Shown here: positions 1 to 9,342 of the stretch, piece by piece | Position numbering within the stretch: position 1 is the first letter of the stretch | Layout of the letters: every line of letters starts with the position of its first letter | Assembly: GCF_000364705.1 (NCBI RefSeq) | Contig: NZ_AQOH01000347.1 | Span: 1 to 48,865, forward strand | Length of the DNA stretch: 48,865 nucleotides | Direction: 5' to 3' | DNA from: Pseudomonas fuscovaginae SE-1 | GTDB taxonomy: Bacteria > Pseudomonadota > Gammaproteobacteria > Pseudomonadales > Pseudomonadaceae | Made by a program: the position numbers and the translations under genes | Notes under the pieces: model-generated | Databases searched by the model: none | Told to the model about the DNA's origin: nothing | Seen by the model: only the letters and a program-made list of their open reading frames with translations

Positions 1-904
1 GGCAGGTACGATAGTTCTCGTCGACTTCGATCTGGCCGCGGCCGTTGACCTTGACGCCGATGTTCTCCATGCCCAGCTTGTCGGTGTTACCGGTACGGCC
101 GTTACACCAGAGCAGGGCATCGGCCTTGATTTTCTTGCCCGACTTCAGGTGCAGGATCACCCCGTTGTCCAGGCCTTCGACCCGGTCATACTCCTCGTTG
201 TGGCGCACGGTGATGTTGTTGTTGCTGAAGTGGTAACTCAACGCCTGGGAAATTTCCGAGTCGAGGAAGCTCAGCAACTGGTCGCGGTTATCCACCAGCT
301 CGACCAGCACGCCCAGGCCACTGAAGATCGACGCGTACTCGCAACCGATCACCCCGGCGCCGTAGATGATCAGCTTGCGCGGGGTGTGGCCCAGGCTGAG
401 GATGGTGTCGCTATCGTAGATACGCGGGTGGTTGAAATCGATGTCGGCCGGGCGATAGGGACGCGACCCGGTGGCGATGATGATGTGCTTGGCCACCAGT
501 TTTTCGACCACGCCGTTGGGGCAGACCACTTCGACGGTCTGCTCGTCGGCGAAGCTGCCGGTACCGAAGAACAGGTCGACCCGGTTGCGCGCGTAGTAGC
601 CGGTACGCGAGGCGACCTGCTTGGCGATCACCTTCTCGGCGCTCTTGAGCACGTCCGGGAAGGAGAACCAGCGCGGCTCGCCGATGGCCCGGAACATCGG
701 GTTGGTGTTGAATTGCATGATCTGTCGCACCGAGTGACGCAAGGCCTTGGACGGGATGGTCCCCAGGTGGGTGCAGTTGCCACCGACCTGACGGCGGCTG
801 TCGACCATCGCGACCTTGCGCCCTGCCTTGGCGGCGTTCATTGCCGCACCTTCTCCAGCGGGGCCGGAACCCAGTACCACTACGTCGTAGTTGTAGACAG
901 CCAT
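1..904 (-). CDS. sthA: Soluble pyridine nucleotide transhydrogenase SthA (partial, C-terminus outside window)
   Basis: Flavoprotein that moves hydride between NADPH and NAD+ in the cytoplasm, balancing the two pools. The visible N-terminal ~301 residues begin MAVYNYDVVVLGSGPAGEG, a FAD-binding GxGxxG fold. Next comes GGNCTHLGTIPSK, where related disulfide reductases have CxxxxC; only the first Cys remains, which is typical of SthA. A second Rossmann motif, IIYGAGVIGCEYAS, follows near residue 180 for NAD(P) binding. The gene reads leftward and runs off the window start, so the dimerisation domain is not seen. The ATG at 904 is preceded by an AGGAG site. Identity is firm from these motifs and from the neighbouring apbE/gap/mfd context of Pseudomonas. 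Confidence 0.96.
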   Translation of the reverse strand, partial: MAVYNYDVVVLGSGPAGEGAAMNAAKAGRKVAMVDSRRQVGGNCTHLGTIPSKALRHSVRQIMQFNTNPMFRAIGEPRWFSFPDVLKSAEKVIAKQVASRTGYYARNRVDLFFGTGSFADEQTVEVVCPNGVVEKLVAKHIIIATGSRPYRPADIDFNHPRIYDSDTILSLGHTPRKLIIYGAGVIGCEYASIFSGLGVLVELVDNRDQLLSFLDSEISQALSYHFSNNNITVRHNEEYDRVEGLDNGVILHLKSGKKIKADALLWCNGRTGNTDKLGMENIGVKVNGRGQIEVDENYRTC

Positions 905-1070
905 GCGTACTCCTCAGAACAGGCCGAGGCACCCCTCTGGCACCTGCGGCTAAATCACGTCGCGCCAGCGACATGAAGGATCAAATCTCGGTGTGCAGTC
1001 TATAGATGCGTGAACGCCGCGCACATTAACCCTTGGTCGCGTCGTAAGCCAGCTTTGCCTGCACTACATC

Positions 1071-2117
1071 TTAATGCGCTGTAGCCTTCAGCAATCTGTC
1101 AAACGCCAAATTCGCTCGTGTGACGAAGGCTTTATCGGCACGAATCACAAAAAATGCGGCGATATCGTGTTTTTCCGCGTAGTCCCAACCCCGCTCCGGG
1201 CCAAGAATCAACAACACTGTCGACAAGCCATCGGCCATCAGCGTCGACGGATGAACCACCGTGACCGCCGCCAGGTCGTGGCTGATCGGTGCGCCGGTCA
1301 ACGCATCGAAGGTGTGGGAATAGCGCTTGCCATCCTGCTCGAAATAGTTGCGATAGTCACCTGACGTCGACACGCCATAACCGTCGATGTCGATGATCCG
1401 TTGCGCGACCCGCCGATCGTCCCGCGGCTCCTCCAGGGCAATACGCCAGGGGCTGCCATCGGGCTTGCGCCCCACCGCCTTGAGCTCACCCGTGACCTGG
1501 ACGAGAAAACTGTCCACCCCCATCTGCATCAGCCGCGTGGAAATCCGCTCCACAGTGTAGCCGGCGGCGATGCTGTCGAAGTCGACCTGCACCGCGGCGT
1601 CCTTGCACAGGCGCTCGCCATCGACATGCAGATGGGCATGGCCCACCCGCTGGCGGACCGCCGCCAGTTGCGCGGCATCCGGCACCTTTTCCGCTCGCCC
1701 CTGCGGGCCGAAGCCCCAAAGGTTCATCAGCGGTTCGACTGTCAGATCGTAGGCTCCGCCGCTCGCAACGGACAGCGCCTCCCCCGTGCGTACCAGCTCG
1801 AGAATCGACGCCGGCATGACCTGGCAACGGTTGGCCGGCAATTCGTTGAAACGGGCGATGTCCGAGTCGCCGCGATAGGTCGACATCTGCCGGTCGACCC
1901 CGGCGAGGATCGCCTCGACCTCATCCTTGACCAGAGCAGGCGCCGGCCCGCCAGCATGACGGACGTACTGAACCGAATAGCTGCTGCCCATGGTCGGGCC
2001 GCCAAACCGCTCCAGCGGGTCCTGATCGCCGCAACCGGACAACAGCACCAGGAGCAGCCCCGCCAGCCATTGGCCGGATAATCGCAACACCATCCTGAAG
2101 GACTGAAGAAAAGACAT
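1071..2117 (-). CDS. apbE: ApbE family FAD:protein FMN transferase (lipoprotein)
   Basis: ApbE proteins attach FMN covalently to Thr/Ser of periplasmic flavoproteins such as Nqr/Rnf subunits, using FAD and Mg2+. The precursor has a hydrophobic leader ending in the lipobox LLSGC, so the mature protein should be a lipid-anchored periplasmic enzyme. Visible family blocks are the early GPTMGSSYSV, then VDFDSIAAGYTVERI, a mid-protein GxxVSTSGDYRNYF, and YSHTFDALTGAPI near the C-terminus with Mg-binding acidic residues. Length of about 348 aa is normal. The start is uncertain: ATG at 2117 is used, but ATG at 2093 gives a tighter lipoprotein signal and neither has a strong ribosome site. It lies 166 bp upstream of sthA on the same strand. 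No flavoprotein target gene is visible nearby. Confidence 0.9.
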   Translation of the reverse strand: MSFLQSFRMVLRLSGQWLAGLLLVLLSGCGDQDPLERFGGPTMGSSYSVQYVRHAGGPAPALVKDEVEAILAGVDRQMSTYRGDSDIARFNELPANRCQVMPASILELVRTGEALSVASGGAYDLTVEPLMNLWGFGPQGRAEKVPDAAQLAAVRQRVGHAHLHVDGERLCKDAAVQVDFDSIAAGYTVERISTRLMQMGVDSFLVQVTGELKAVGRKPDGSPWRIALEEPRDDRRVAQRIIDIDGYGVSTSGDYRNYFEQDGKRYSHTFDALTGAPISHDLAAVTVVHPSTLMADGLSTVLLILGPERGWDYAEKHDIAAFFVIRADKAFVTRANLAFDRLLKATAH

Positions 2118-2404
2118 AGGCTCGGCAAAGGCAAGGCTCAAAAGCGGGCATTATGCGCCAAACCAAGGCAAGCCCAGTATTCATCAGGGCAACGCATGCT
2201 TCCCATCCTCCTCGGATCCACAGCGAGCGCTCTAATCCGTGCCTTATGCCATTTAGCCAGCAGGCTCGTTTTTTTGTTGCCCGGCAACCTTAATACACAT
2301 ATCGTTACAAAACTGTTCTGCCAGCGTGCGTATGCTTGAAAGAGTCAGTAAGGACGAGCAAAACGAAGGATTGCTTATAAGACAGCCAAAGTGAGTGAAT
2401 AAAA

Positions 2405-3691
2405 ATGGCCTCGAATACGGGCAAGGGCAAGGCGATCTTTCGCGTTGTCAGCGGCAACTTCCTTGAGATGTTCGACTTCATGGTCTACGGCTTCTACGCC
2501 ACGGCCATCGCTAAAACCTTCTTCCCCTCCGACAGCGCCTTCGCTTCCCTGATGCTCTCGCTGGCCACCTTCGGCGCAGGCTTCCTGATGCGTCCATTGG
2601 GGGCGATTTTCCTCGGCGCCTACATCGACCGCCACGGTCGCCGCCAGGGCCTGATCATCACCCTGGCGCTGATGGCCGCTGGTACGGTGCTGATCGCCTG
2701 CGTGCCGGGCTACTCGACCCTCGGCGTCGCCGCCCCCCTGCTGGTGCTGCTCGGCCGCCTGCTGCAAGGCTTCTCCGCCGGCGTCGAACTGGGCGGCGTC
2801 TCGGTCTACCTGGCCGAGATCTCGACCCCGGGTCGCAAGGGCTTCTTCGTCAGTTGGCAGTCCGCCAGCCAACAGGCCGCGGTGGTCTTCGCCGGCCTGC
2901 TGGGCGTGGGCCTGAACCACTGGCTGAGCCCCGAGCAGATGGGGGAATGGGGCTGGCGCGTACCGTTCCTGGTCGGTTGCCTGATCGTCCCGGCGATCTT
3001 CATCATCCGCCGTTCGCTGGAGGAAACGCCCGAGTTCCAGGCTCGCAAGCATCGCCCCACTCTGTCGGAGGTGATGCGCTCGATCGGCCAGAACTTCGGC
3101 CTGGTACTGGCAGGCATGGCCATGGTGGTGATGACCACGGTGTCCTTCTACCTGATCACCGCCTACACCCCGACCTTCGGCAAGGCCGAACTGCACCTGT
3201 CGGACTTCGACGCCCTGCTGGTGACTGTGTGCATCGGCCTGTCGAACTTCTTCTGGCTGCCGGTGATGGGCAGTGTTTCCGACAAGATCGGTCGCAAGCC
3301 ACTGCTGCTGGCGGCAACCATCCTGGCGATTCTCACCGCCTACCCGGTGCTGTCCTGGCTGGTGGCCGACCCGAGCTTCAGCCGCCTGCTGATCGCCGAA
3401 CTGTGGCTGTCGTTCCTCTACGGTTCGTACAACGGTGCGATGGTGGTGGCCCTGACCGAGATCATGCCGACCGAAGTCCGCACCACCGGCTTCTCCCTGG
3501 CTTACAGCCTGGCGACCGCGACCTTCGGTGGCTTCACGCCAGCCGCCTGCACCTACCTGATCCACGTGCTGGACAACAAGGCTGCGCCGGGCATCTGGCT
3601 CAGCGGCGCGGCGGTGCTGGGCCTGATCGCGACCCTGGTGCTGTTCCGTGGCAACAAGCATGCACTGCGTACCGCGCAGACCGCGGCGTGA
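2405..3691 (+). CDS. MFS transporter, metabolite:H+ symporter type (citrate/tricarballylate-like)
   Basis: A 428-residue, 12-helix major facilitator protein of the inner membrane. N-terminal NFLEMFDFMVYGFYA and the loop 2-3 motif DRHGRR are characteristic of the metabolite:H+ symporter family that includes citrate/proton and tricarballylate transporters. GRLLQGFSAGVELGG in helix 4 and the repeat of the loop motif as DKIGRKP in the second half also fit. Substrate is inferred as a di- or tricarboxylate; the sequence alone does not fix it. The gene stands alone, with no catabolic genes beside it, and is followed by a REP-rich spacer. Start ATG at 2405 has only a weak GTGAG site upstream. Confidence 0.9.
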   Translation: MASNTGKGKAIFRVVSGNFLEMFDFMVYGFYATAIAKTFFPSDSAFASLMLSLATFGAGFLMRPLGAIFLGAYIDRHGRRQGLIITLALMAAGTVLIACVPGYSTLGVAAPLLVLLGRLLQGFSAGVELGGVSVYLAEISTPGRKGFFVSWQSASQQAAVVFAGLLGVGLNHWLSPEQMGEWGWRVPFLVGCLIVPAIFIIRRSLEETPEFQARKHRPTLSEVMRSIGQNFGLVLAGMAMVVMTTVSFYLITAYTPTFGKAELHLSDFDALLVTVCIGLSNFFWLPVMGSVSDKIGRKPLLLAATILAILTAYPVLSWLVADPSFSRLLIAELWLSFLYGSYNGAMVVALTEIMPTEVRTTGFSLAYSLATATFGGFTPAACTYLIHVLDNKAAPGIWLSGAAVLGLIATLVLFRGNKHALRTAQTAA

Positions 3692-3778
3692 CACAAGGAG
3701 AGAGGGGTATCCATATTGCTGTGGCCACATCGCCGTGCCCATACCCTGTGGCAATATCTCTCCCCATTGCCATATCCC

Positions 3779-3911
3779 TGTGGCGAGCGGGCTTGCCCGC
3801 GCTGGGGCGCAAAGCGCCCCTGAAGCCTGCATGCTCGCTTCGCCTGACATACCGCGACTGCTGACCTCGGGGCTGCCTTGCAGCCCAGCGCGGGCAAGCC
3901 CGCTCGCCACA
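3779..3911. repeat. REP doublet, perfect 27-bp inverted arms
   Basis: The arm at 3779-3805 (TGTGGCGAGCGGGCTTGCCC and on to GCTGG) is repeated exactly in inverted orientation at 3885-3911, with a 79-bp spacer. Each arm contains its own small palindrome GCGGGCTTGCCCGC. This is the organisation of Pseudomonas REP doublets mobilised by RAYT transposases; none is encoded in this window. Confidence 0.88.
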
Positions 3912-4021
3912 AGTGATCACTCACCAGAGCGGCCTATCCAATAGGGTGGTCAGCCCAACAGAGTGGGCTGCCAACCACAAAGGCCGGACCAGACTCAAAG
4001 CCAAAACCGGCTCCGGCACAA

Positions 4022-4056
4022 ACAAAAACGCCCCGACAAGTCGGGGCGTTTTCATT
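4022..4056 (-). terminator. Rho-independent terminator of gap
   Basis: A 12-bp perfect stem (4025-4036 with 4041-4052, core CGCCCCGA/TCGGGGCG) with loop CAAG starts about 10 bp past the gap stop codon. On the minus strand it is followed by a T-rich tract. The plus side is also T-flanked, so it may stop transcripts arriving from the MFS gene too. Confidence 0.9.
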
Positions 4057-4065
4057 TCCAGTCGC

Positions 4066-5529
4066 TTAGCGCGGGAACGCTGGCGGGTTGACCCCAGCCA
4101 TGTCTTCCATCACGCGGACCACCTGGCAGCTGTAACCGAATTCGTTGTCGTACCAGACGTACAGAACAACACGGTTGTCATTGCAGATGGTCGCTTCGGC
4201 GTCGACCACACCGGCATGACGCGAACCGACGAAGTCGGTGGAAACCACTTCCTGGGAATTCACGAAGTCGATCTGCTTGTGCAGGTCCGAGTGCAGCGCC
4301 ATGTAGCGCAGGTACTCGTTGATCTCTTCGCGAGTGGTGGCGGTGCCCAGGTTCAGGTTCAGGATCGCCATCGACACGTTCGGCGTCGGAACGCGGATCG
4401 CGTTACCGGTCAACTTGCCGGCCAGCTCAGGCAGGGCCTTGGCAGCCGCGGTGGCGGCGCCGGTTTCGGTGATGACCATGTTCAGCGCGGCGCTGCGGCC
4501 ACGGCGATCGCCCTTGTGGAAGTTGTCGATCAGGTTCTGGTCGTTGGTGTACGAGTGAACGGTTTCAACGTGACCGTTGACGATACCGAACTTGTCGTTG
4601 ACCGCCTTCAGCACAGGAACGATGGCGTTGGTGGTGCAGGACGCCGCCGAAACGATCTTGTCCTCGGCGGTGATCTCGGCATGGTTGATACCGTGCACGA
4701 TGTTCTTCAGCTTGCCCTTGCCCGGCGCGGTCAGGACCACGCGGTCGATGCCCGGGCAGGCCAGGTGCTGGCCCAGACCATCGGCATCACGCCATACACC
4801 GGTGTTGTCCACCAGCAGGGCGTCCTTGATACCGTACTGGGTGTAGTCCACCTCGGTCGGGTTCTTCGCGTAGATAACCTGGATCAGGTTGCCATTGGCG
4901 GTGATGGTGTTGTTTTCCTCGTCGATGACGATGGTGCCGTTGAACGAACCATGCACCGAGTCACGACGCAGCAGGCTGGCGCGCTTGGTCAGGTCGTTGT
5001 TGGCGCCCTTGCGCACGACGATGGCACGCAGGCGCAGGCCGTCGCCGCCACCGGTCTTCTCGATCAGGATGCGGGCCAGCAGGCGACCGATACGACCGAA
5101 GCCGTACAGCACCACGTCGGTACCCTTGCGAGCGGCAGCGTTCTGCTGACCGACCACGTCGGCCAGCTCTTCACGGACGAACTGCTCGGCGGTACGGCCG
5201 TTGCCTTGTTCCTTGAATTTCACCGCCAGCTTGCCCAGGTCCACCGAAGCGGCGCCCAGCTTGAGCTCGCTCATGGCCTTGAGCAGCGGGAAAGTCTCGT
5301 GGACGGACAGTTCGGCATCGTCGCTCTGACGATGACGAGCAAAGCGGTGAGCCTTGAGAATCGCGATGACAGACTGGTTGATCAGGCTGCGGCCATAGAT
5401 CGAACTCACCACATTGTTGTTGCGGTAGAGCTGACCGATCAGCGGAATCATCGCTTCTGCAAGTGCTTCACGATCAATCCACTCACCAAGACACTGGTCG
5501 GGCTTCTGAGTCACGGGAACCTTCCACAT
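4066..5529 (-). CDS. gap: Glyceraldehyde-3-phosphate dehydrogenase, long form with N-terminal extension
   Basis: Interconverts glyceraldehyde-3-phosphate and 1,3-bisphosphoglycerate with NAD(P). The protein has 487 residues, about 150 longer than classical GAPDH. An N-terminal ~125-residue helical extension precedes the Rossmann start VVLYGFGRIGRLLAR. The catalytic block SAASCTTNAIVPVLK holds the nucleophilic Cys, and downstream HSYTNDQN, RGRSAALNMVITETGA and WYDNEFGYSCQVVR are the usual GAPDH blocks. The chosen ATG at 5529 gives MWKVPVTQKPDQ; an upstream in-frame extension to 5733 is rejected as non-coding. Pseudomonads carry several GAPDH paralogues; this long type lies beside mfd in other species. 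A gluconeogenic bias is an inference from paralogue division, not visible here. Confidence 0.95.
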   Translation of the reverse strand: MWKVPVTQKPDQCLGEWIDREALAEAMIPLIGQLYRNNNVVSSIYGRSLINQSVIAILKAHRFARHRQSDDAELSVHETFPLLKAMSELKLGAASVDLGKLAVKFKEQGNGRTAEQFVREELADVVGQQNAAARKGTDVVLYGFGRIGRLLARILIEKTGGGDGLRLRAIVVRKGANNDLTKRASLLRRDSVHGSFNGTIVIDEENNTITANGNLIQVIYAKNPTEVDYTQYGIKDALLVDNTGVWRDADGLGQHLACPGIDRVVLTAPGKGKLKNIVHGINHAEITAEDKIVSAASCTTNAIVPVLKAVNDKFGIVNGHVETVHSYTNDQNLIDNFHKGDRRGRSAALNMVITETGAATAAAKALPELAGKLTGNAIRVPTPNVSMAILNLNLGTATTREEINEYLRYMALHSDLHKQIDFVNSQEVVSTDFVGSRHAGVVDAEATICNDNRVVLYVWYDNEFGYSCQVVRVMEDMAGVNPPAFPR

Positions 5530-5880
5530 GTAGGGGCTTAAAAAAGGGGCTACATTATGCCGCCGAGTCGCCCCATGAGCAATGCGCGACTGCCACCCTT
5601 CGTCACAGAAAATGCCGACAGAAAAATCTCGAACTCGACGCAGGCCAGTAAACACGCGGCTTCCAGAGCGCCCCATTTTGGGGCGACGATCATGACTTGT
5701 CTGTAACCCTCCGAAACACCGCTGTCCTAGCACACTACATATTCAGTAAAAAACCGTCTTTTTTTATCATAGCCACTACATTTCCCCCATCATGCAATCG
5801 GCGCAGTCTGCGACTGACAGGCAGCCCCCAGGGCCGTTACAATTGATGAATTTGCCGCAACGCTTGGAGCTCAACCTTCC
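5530..5880. other. Divergent promoter region between gap and mfd
   Basis: This 351-bp spacer separates divergently transcribed gap and mfd. It contains an A/T-rich block around 5748-5771. On the minus strand TATGAT (complement of 5766-5771) could be a -10 for gap, which would give a leader of about 230 nt; no good -35 accompanies it. A GGAG at 5866-5869 is the likely ribosome site for mfd. No LexA box (CTGT-N8-ACAG) is visible, and no convincing ORF. Confidence 0.5.
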
Positions 5881-8800
5881 GTGCCCGTTCTGCGTCTACC
5901 GCTACTGCCTGCCGCGACAGGCAAACAACACTGGGGCAACCTCCCCGGTGCCGCCCTCAGCCTGGCCATTGCCGAGGCCGCCAGCGCCGCCAGGCGCTTT
6001 ACCCTGCTCCTGACCGCCGACAGCCAGAGTGCCGAACGACTGGAGCAGGAGCTGAGTTTCTTCGCTCCCGATTTGCCGGTGCTGCATTTCCCGGACTGGG
6101 AGACCCTGCCCTACGATCTGTTCTCGCCACACCAGGACATCATCTCCCAGCGCATCGCCAGCCTCTATCGGCTGCCGGAGCTGGAGCACGGCGTGCTGGT
6201 GGTGCCGATCACCACCGCCCTGCACCGACTGGCGCCGACCAAATTCCTGCTGGGCAGCAGCCTGGTGCTGGATGTCGGCCAGAAGCTCGACGTGGAGCAG
6301 ATGCGCACCCGCCTGGAGGCGGCCGGCTACCGCTGTGTCGACACCGTCTACGAGCACGGCGAGTTCGCCGTACGCGGCGCCCTGGTCGACCTGTTTCCGA
6401 TGGGCAGCAAGCTGCCGTACCGTATCGACCTGTTCGACGACGAGATCGAGACGCTGCGCACCTTCGACCCGGAAAACCAGCGTTCCATCGACAAGGTCGA
6501 CTCGGTGCGCCTGCTGCCGGCCAAGGAGTTCCCGCTGCAGAAAGAGGCGCTGATCCGCTTCAAGGCGCGCTTTCGCGAACGTTTCGACGTCGACTTCCGT
6601 CGCTGCTCGATCTTCCAGGACCTCAACAGCGGCATTACGCCCGCCGGCATCGAGTACTACCTGCCGCTGTTCTTCGAGGAGACCTCGACGCTGTTCGACT
6701 ACCTGCCCCAGGACACCCAGGTGTTCTCCCTGCCGGGCATCGAACAGGCCGCGGAAAACTTCTGGAACGATGTGCGCAATCGCTATGACGAACGCCGCAT
6801 CGATCCGACCCGTCCCCTGCTGCCACCGGCCGAGCTGTTCCTGCCGGTGGAAGACTGCTTCGCCCGGCTGAAAAGCTGGCCACGGATCATCGCCAGCCAG
6901 CAGGACGTGGAGACCGGCGTCGGCCGGGAACGCTTCGCCGCCCGCGAACTGCCGAACCTGGCGATCGAGGCCAAGGCCAACCAGCCATTGGCCGCTCTCT
7001 CCGGGTTCCTCGACCAGTTCCCCGGTCGCGTGCTGTTCACCGCCGAATCCGCCGGCCGCCGCGAAGTCCTGCTGGAACTGCTGGAACGCCTCAAGCTGCG
7101 CCCGAAAACCGTCGACAACTGGCCGGAGTTCGCCGCCGGCCAGGAGCGCCTGGCGATCACCATCGCGCCGCTGGACGAAGGCCTGGTGCTCGACGACCCG
7201 GCCCTGGCGCTGATTGCCGAAAGCCCGCTGTTCGGCCAGCGCGTGATGCAGCGCCGACGTCGGGAAAAACGCGCCGACGCCAACAACGACGCGGTGATCA
7301 AGAACCTTACCGAGCTGCGCGAAGGCGCGCCGGTGGTGCACATCGACCATGGCGTCGGCCGCTACCTGGGCCTGGCGACCCTGGAAATCGAAAACCAGGC
7401 CGCCGAGTTCCTCACCCTGGAATATGCCGAGGGTGCCAAGCTCTACGTGCCGGTGGCCAACCTGCACCTGATCGCCCGCTACACCGGCAGCGACGATGCC
7501 CTCGCCCCGCTGCACCGGCTGGGCTCGGAAACCTGGCAGAAGGCCAAGCGCAAGGCCGCCGAACAGGTCCGCGACGTCGCCGCCGAACTGCTCGACATCT
7601 ATGCCCGCCGCGCCGCGCGCGAAGGTTATGCGTTCAACGATCCGAAGGCCGACTATGCGACCTTCAGCGCCGGCTTCCCCTTCGAGGAAACCCCGGACCA
7701 GCAGAGCGCCATCGAGGCGGTGCGCGCCGACATGCTCGCCGCCAAGCCGATGGACCGCCTGGTTTGCGGCGACGTCGGCTTCGGCAAGACCGAGGTGGCC
7801 ATGCGCGCCGCCTTCATCGCCGTGCATGGCGGCAGGCAGGTGGCGATCCTGGTGCCCACCACCCTGCTCGCCCAGCAGCATTACAACAGCTTCCGCGACC
7901 GCTTCGCCGACTGGCCGGTGACCGTCGAGGTGATGAGCCGCTTCAAGTCCGCCAAGGAAGTCAGCGCCGCCGTGGCCGACCTCGCCGAAGGCAAGATCGA
8001 TATCGTCATCGGCACCCACAAGCTGTTGCAGGACGATGTGAAGATCAAGAACCTGGGCCTGGTGATCATCGACGAGGAACACCGGTTCGGCGTGCGCCAG
8101 AAGGAACAGCTCAAGGCCCTGCGCAGCGAGGTCGACATCCTCACCCTGACCGCCACGCCGATTCCGCGCACGCTGAACATGGCCGTGTCGGGCATGCGCG
8201 ACCTGTCGATCATCGCCACGCCGCCGGCGCGCCGGCTGTCGGTACGCACCTTCGTCATGGAACAGAACAAGAGCACGGTCAAGGAAGCGCTGCTGCGCGA
8301 GCTGCTGCGCGGCGGCCAGGTCTACTACCTGCACAACGACGTGAAAACCATCGAGAAGTGCGCCGCCGACCTCGCCGAGCTGGTGCCCGAAGCGCGTATC
8401 GGCATCGGCCACGGGCAGATGCGCGAGCGCGAACTCGAACAGGTGATGAGCGACTTCTACCACAAGCGCTTCAACGTGCTGATCGCCTCGACCATCATCG
8501 AGACCGGCATCGACGTGCCGAGCGCCAACACCATCATCATCGAACGGGCCGACAAGTTCGGACTGGCCCAGTTGCACCAGCTGCGCGGCCGGGTCGGACG
8601 CAGCCACCACCAGGCCTATGCCTACCTGCTGACGCCGGGTCGCCAGCAGATCACCGCCGACGCGGAGAAGCGCCTGGAAGCGATCGCCAACACCCAGGAC
8701 CTGGGCGCCGGCTTCGTCCTCGCCACCAACGACCTGGAAATCCGCGGTGCCGGCGAATTGCTAGGCGACGGCCAGAGCGGGCAGATCCAGGCGGTGGGCT

Positions 8801-9330
8801 TCACGCTGTACATGGAAATGCTCGAACGCGCGGTGAAGGCCATCCGCAAGGGCGAACAGCCGAATCTCGATCAGCCGCTGGGCGGCGGCCCGGAGATCAA
8901 CCTGCGCCTGCCGGCGCTGATCCCCGAAGACTACCTGCCGGACGTACACGCACGCCTGATCCTCTACAAGCGCATCGCCTCGGCGACCGACGAGGAAGGC
9001 CTCAAGGACCTGCAAGTGGAGATGATCGACCGTTTCGGCCTGCTGCCCGAGCCGACCAAGAACCTGGTGCGCCTGACGCTGCTCAAGCTGCAGGCCGAGC
9101 AACTGGGGATCAAGAAGATCGACGGCGGCCCGCAAGGCGGACGCATCGAATTCACCGCGGACACACCGGTCGATCCACTGGCACTGATCAAGCTGATCCA
9201 GGGGCAACCCAACCGCTACAAATTCGAAGGCGCCACGATCTTCAAGTTCATGGTGCCGATGGAGCGAGCGGAAGAACGCTTTAATACACTGGAGGCGCTG
9301 TTCGAGCGCCTCACCCCGAAATCTGCCTGA
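5881..9330 (+). CDS. mfd: Transcription-repair coupling factor Mfd
   Basis: ATP-driven DNA translocase that removes RNA polymerase stalled at lesions and recruits UvrA for strand-specific repair. The 1149-residue length is normal. An N-terminal UvrB-like module (PDWETLPYDLFSPHQDIISQR) is followed by the RNA polymerase-interacting domain around residues 480-560 (VVHIDHGVGRYLGL, LYVPVANLHLI). The superfamily 2 helicase motor then shows Walker A GDVGFGKT at 630-637, DEEH at 731-734, TATPIPRTL, and motif VI QLRGRVGRS. A C-terminal TRCF domain (PALIPEDYLPD) ends the protein. Translation starts at GTG 5881, with GGAG 11 nt upstream; the product begins MPVLRLPLLPA. It heads a tight run with the csiV-like gene (12-bp gap) and the SNF2 helicase (7-bp gap). 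Confidence 0.97.
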   Translation: MPVLRLPLLPAATGKQHWGNLPGAALSLAIAEAASAARRFTLLLTADSQSAERLEQELSFFAPDLPVLHFPDWETLPYDLFSPHQDIISQRIASLYRLPELEHGVLVVPITTALHRLAPTKFLLGSSLVLDVGQKLDVEQMRTRLEAAGYRCVDTVYEHGEFAVRGALVDLFPMGSKLPYRIDLFDDEIETLRTFDPENQRSIDKVDSVRLLPAKEFPLQKEALIRFKARFRERFDVDFRRCSIFQDLNSGITPAGIEYYLPLFFEETSTLFDYLPQDTQVFSLPGIEQAAENFWNDVRNRYDERRIDPTRPLLPPAELFLPVEDCFARLKSWPRIIASQQDVETGVGRERFAARELPNLAIEAKANQPLAALSGFLDQFPGRVLFTAESAGRREVLLELLERLKLRPKTVDNWPEFAAGQERLAITIAPLDEGLVLDDPALALIAESPLFGQRVMQRRRREKRADANNDAVIKNLTELREGAPVVHIDHGVGRYLGLATLEIENQAAEFLTLEYAEGAKLYVPVANLHLIARYTGSDDALAPLHRLGSETWQKAKRKAAEQVRDVAAELLDIYARRAAREGYAFNDPKADYATFSAGFPFEETPDQQSAIEAVRADMLAAKPMDRLVCGDVGFGKTEVAMRAAFIAVHGGRQVAILVPTTLLAQQHYNSFRDRFADWPVTVEVMSRFKSAKEVSAAVADLAEGKIDIVIGTHKLLQDDVKIKNLGLVIIDEEHRFGVRQKEQLKALRSEVDILTLTATPIPRTLNMAVSGMRDLSIIATPPARRLSVRTFVMEQNKSTVKEALLRELLRGGQVYYLHNDVKTIEKCAADLAELVPEARIGIGHGQMRERELEQVMSDFYHKRFNVLIASTIIETGIDVPSANTIIIERADKFGLAQLHQLRGRVGRSHHQAYAYLLTPGRQQITADAEKRLEAIANTQDLGAGFVLATNDLEIRGAGELLGDGQSGQIQAVGFTLYMEMLERAVKAIRKGEQPNLDQPLGGGPEINLRLPALIPEDYLPDVHARLILYKRIASATDEEGLKDLQVEMIDRFGLLPEPTKNLVRLTLLKLQAEQLGIKKIDGGPQGGRIEFTADTPVDPLALIKLIQGQPNRYKFEGATIFKFMVPMERAEERFNTLEALFERLTPKSA

Positions 9331-9342
9331 TAAGGACGCCGT

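Larger units (their letters stand above)
3692..4065. other. Intergenic spacer with quasi-repeats, REP doublet and terminator
   Basis: This 374-bp gap separates the convergent MFS and gap genes. It contains three degenerate copies of ATA(t/c)(t/c)(g/c)CTGTGGC between about 3709 and 3784. A 27-bp inverted REP pair follows at 3779-3911, and the gap terminator lies at 4024-4055. Several ORFs can be drawn across it but their translations have no family resemblance and read through the REPs, so I regard it as non-coding. Confidence 0.75.

Noticed and set aside
2375..3910. A 511-codon minus-strand frame opposite the MFS gene
   Set aside because: Gln/Ala/Gly-rich shadow translation reading through a REP; the transporter on the plus strand is complete.
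5902..8610. A 902-codon open frame on the minus strand inside mfd
   Set aside because: Shadow of strong GC codon bias; the translation is low in complexity and mfd is complete on the plus strand with all helicase motifs.
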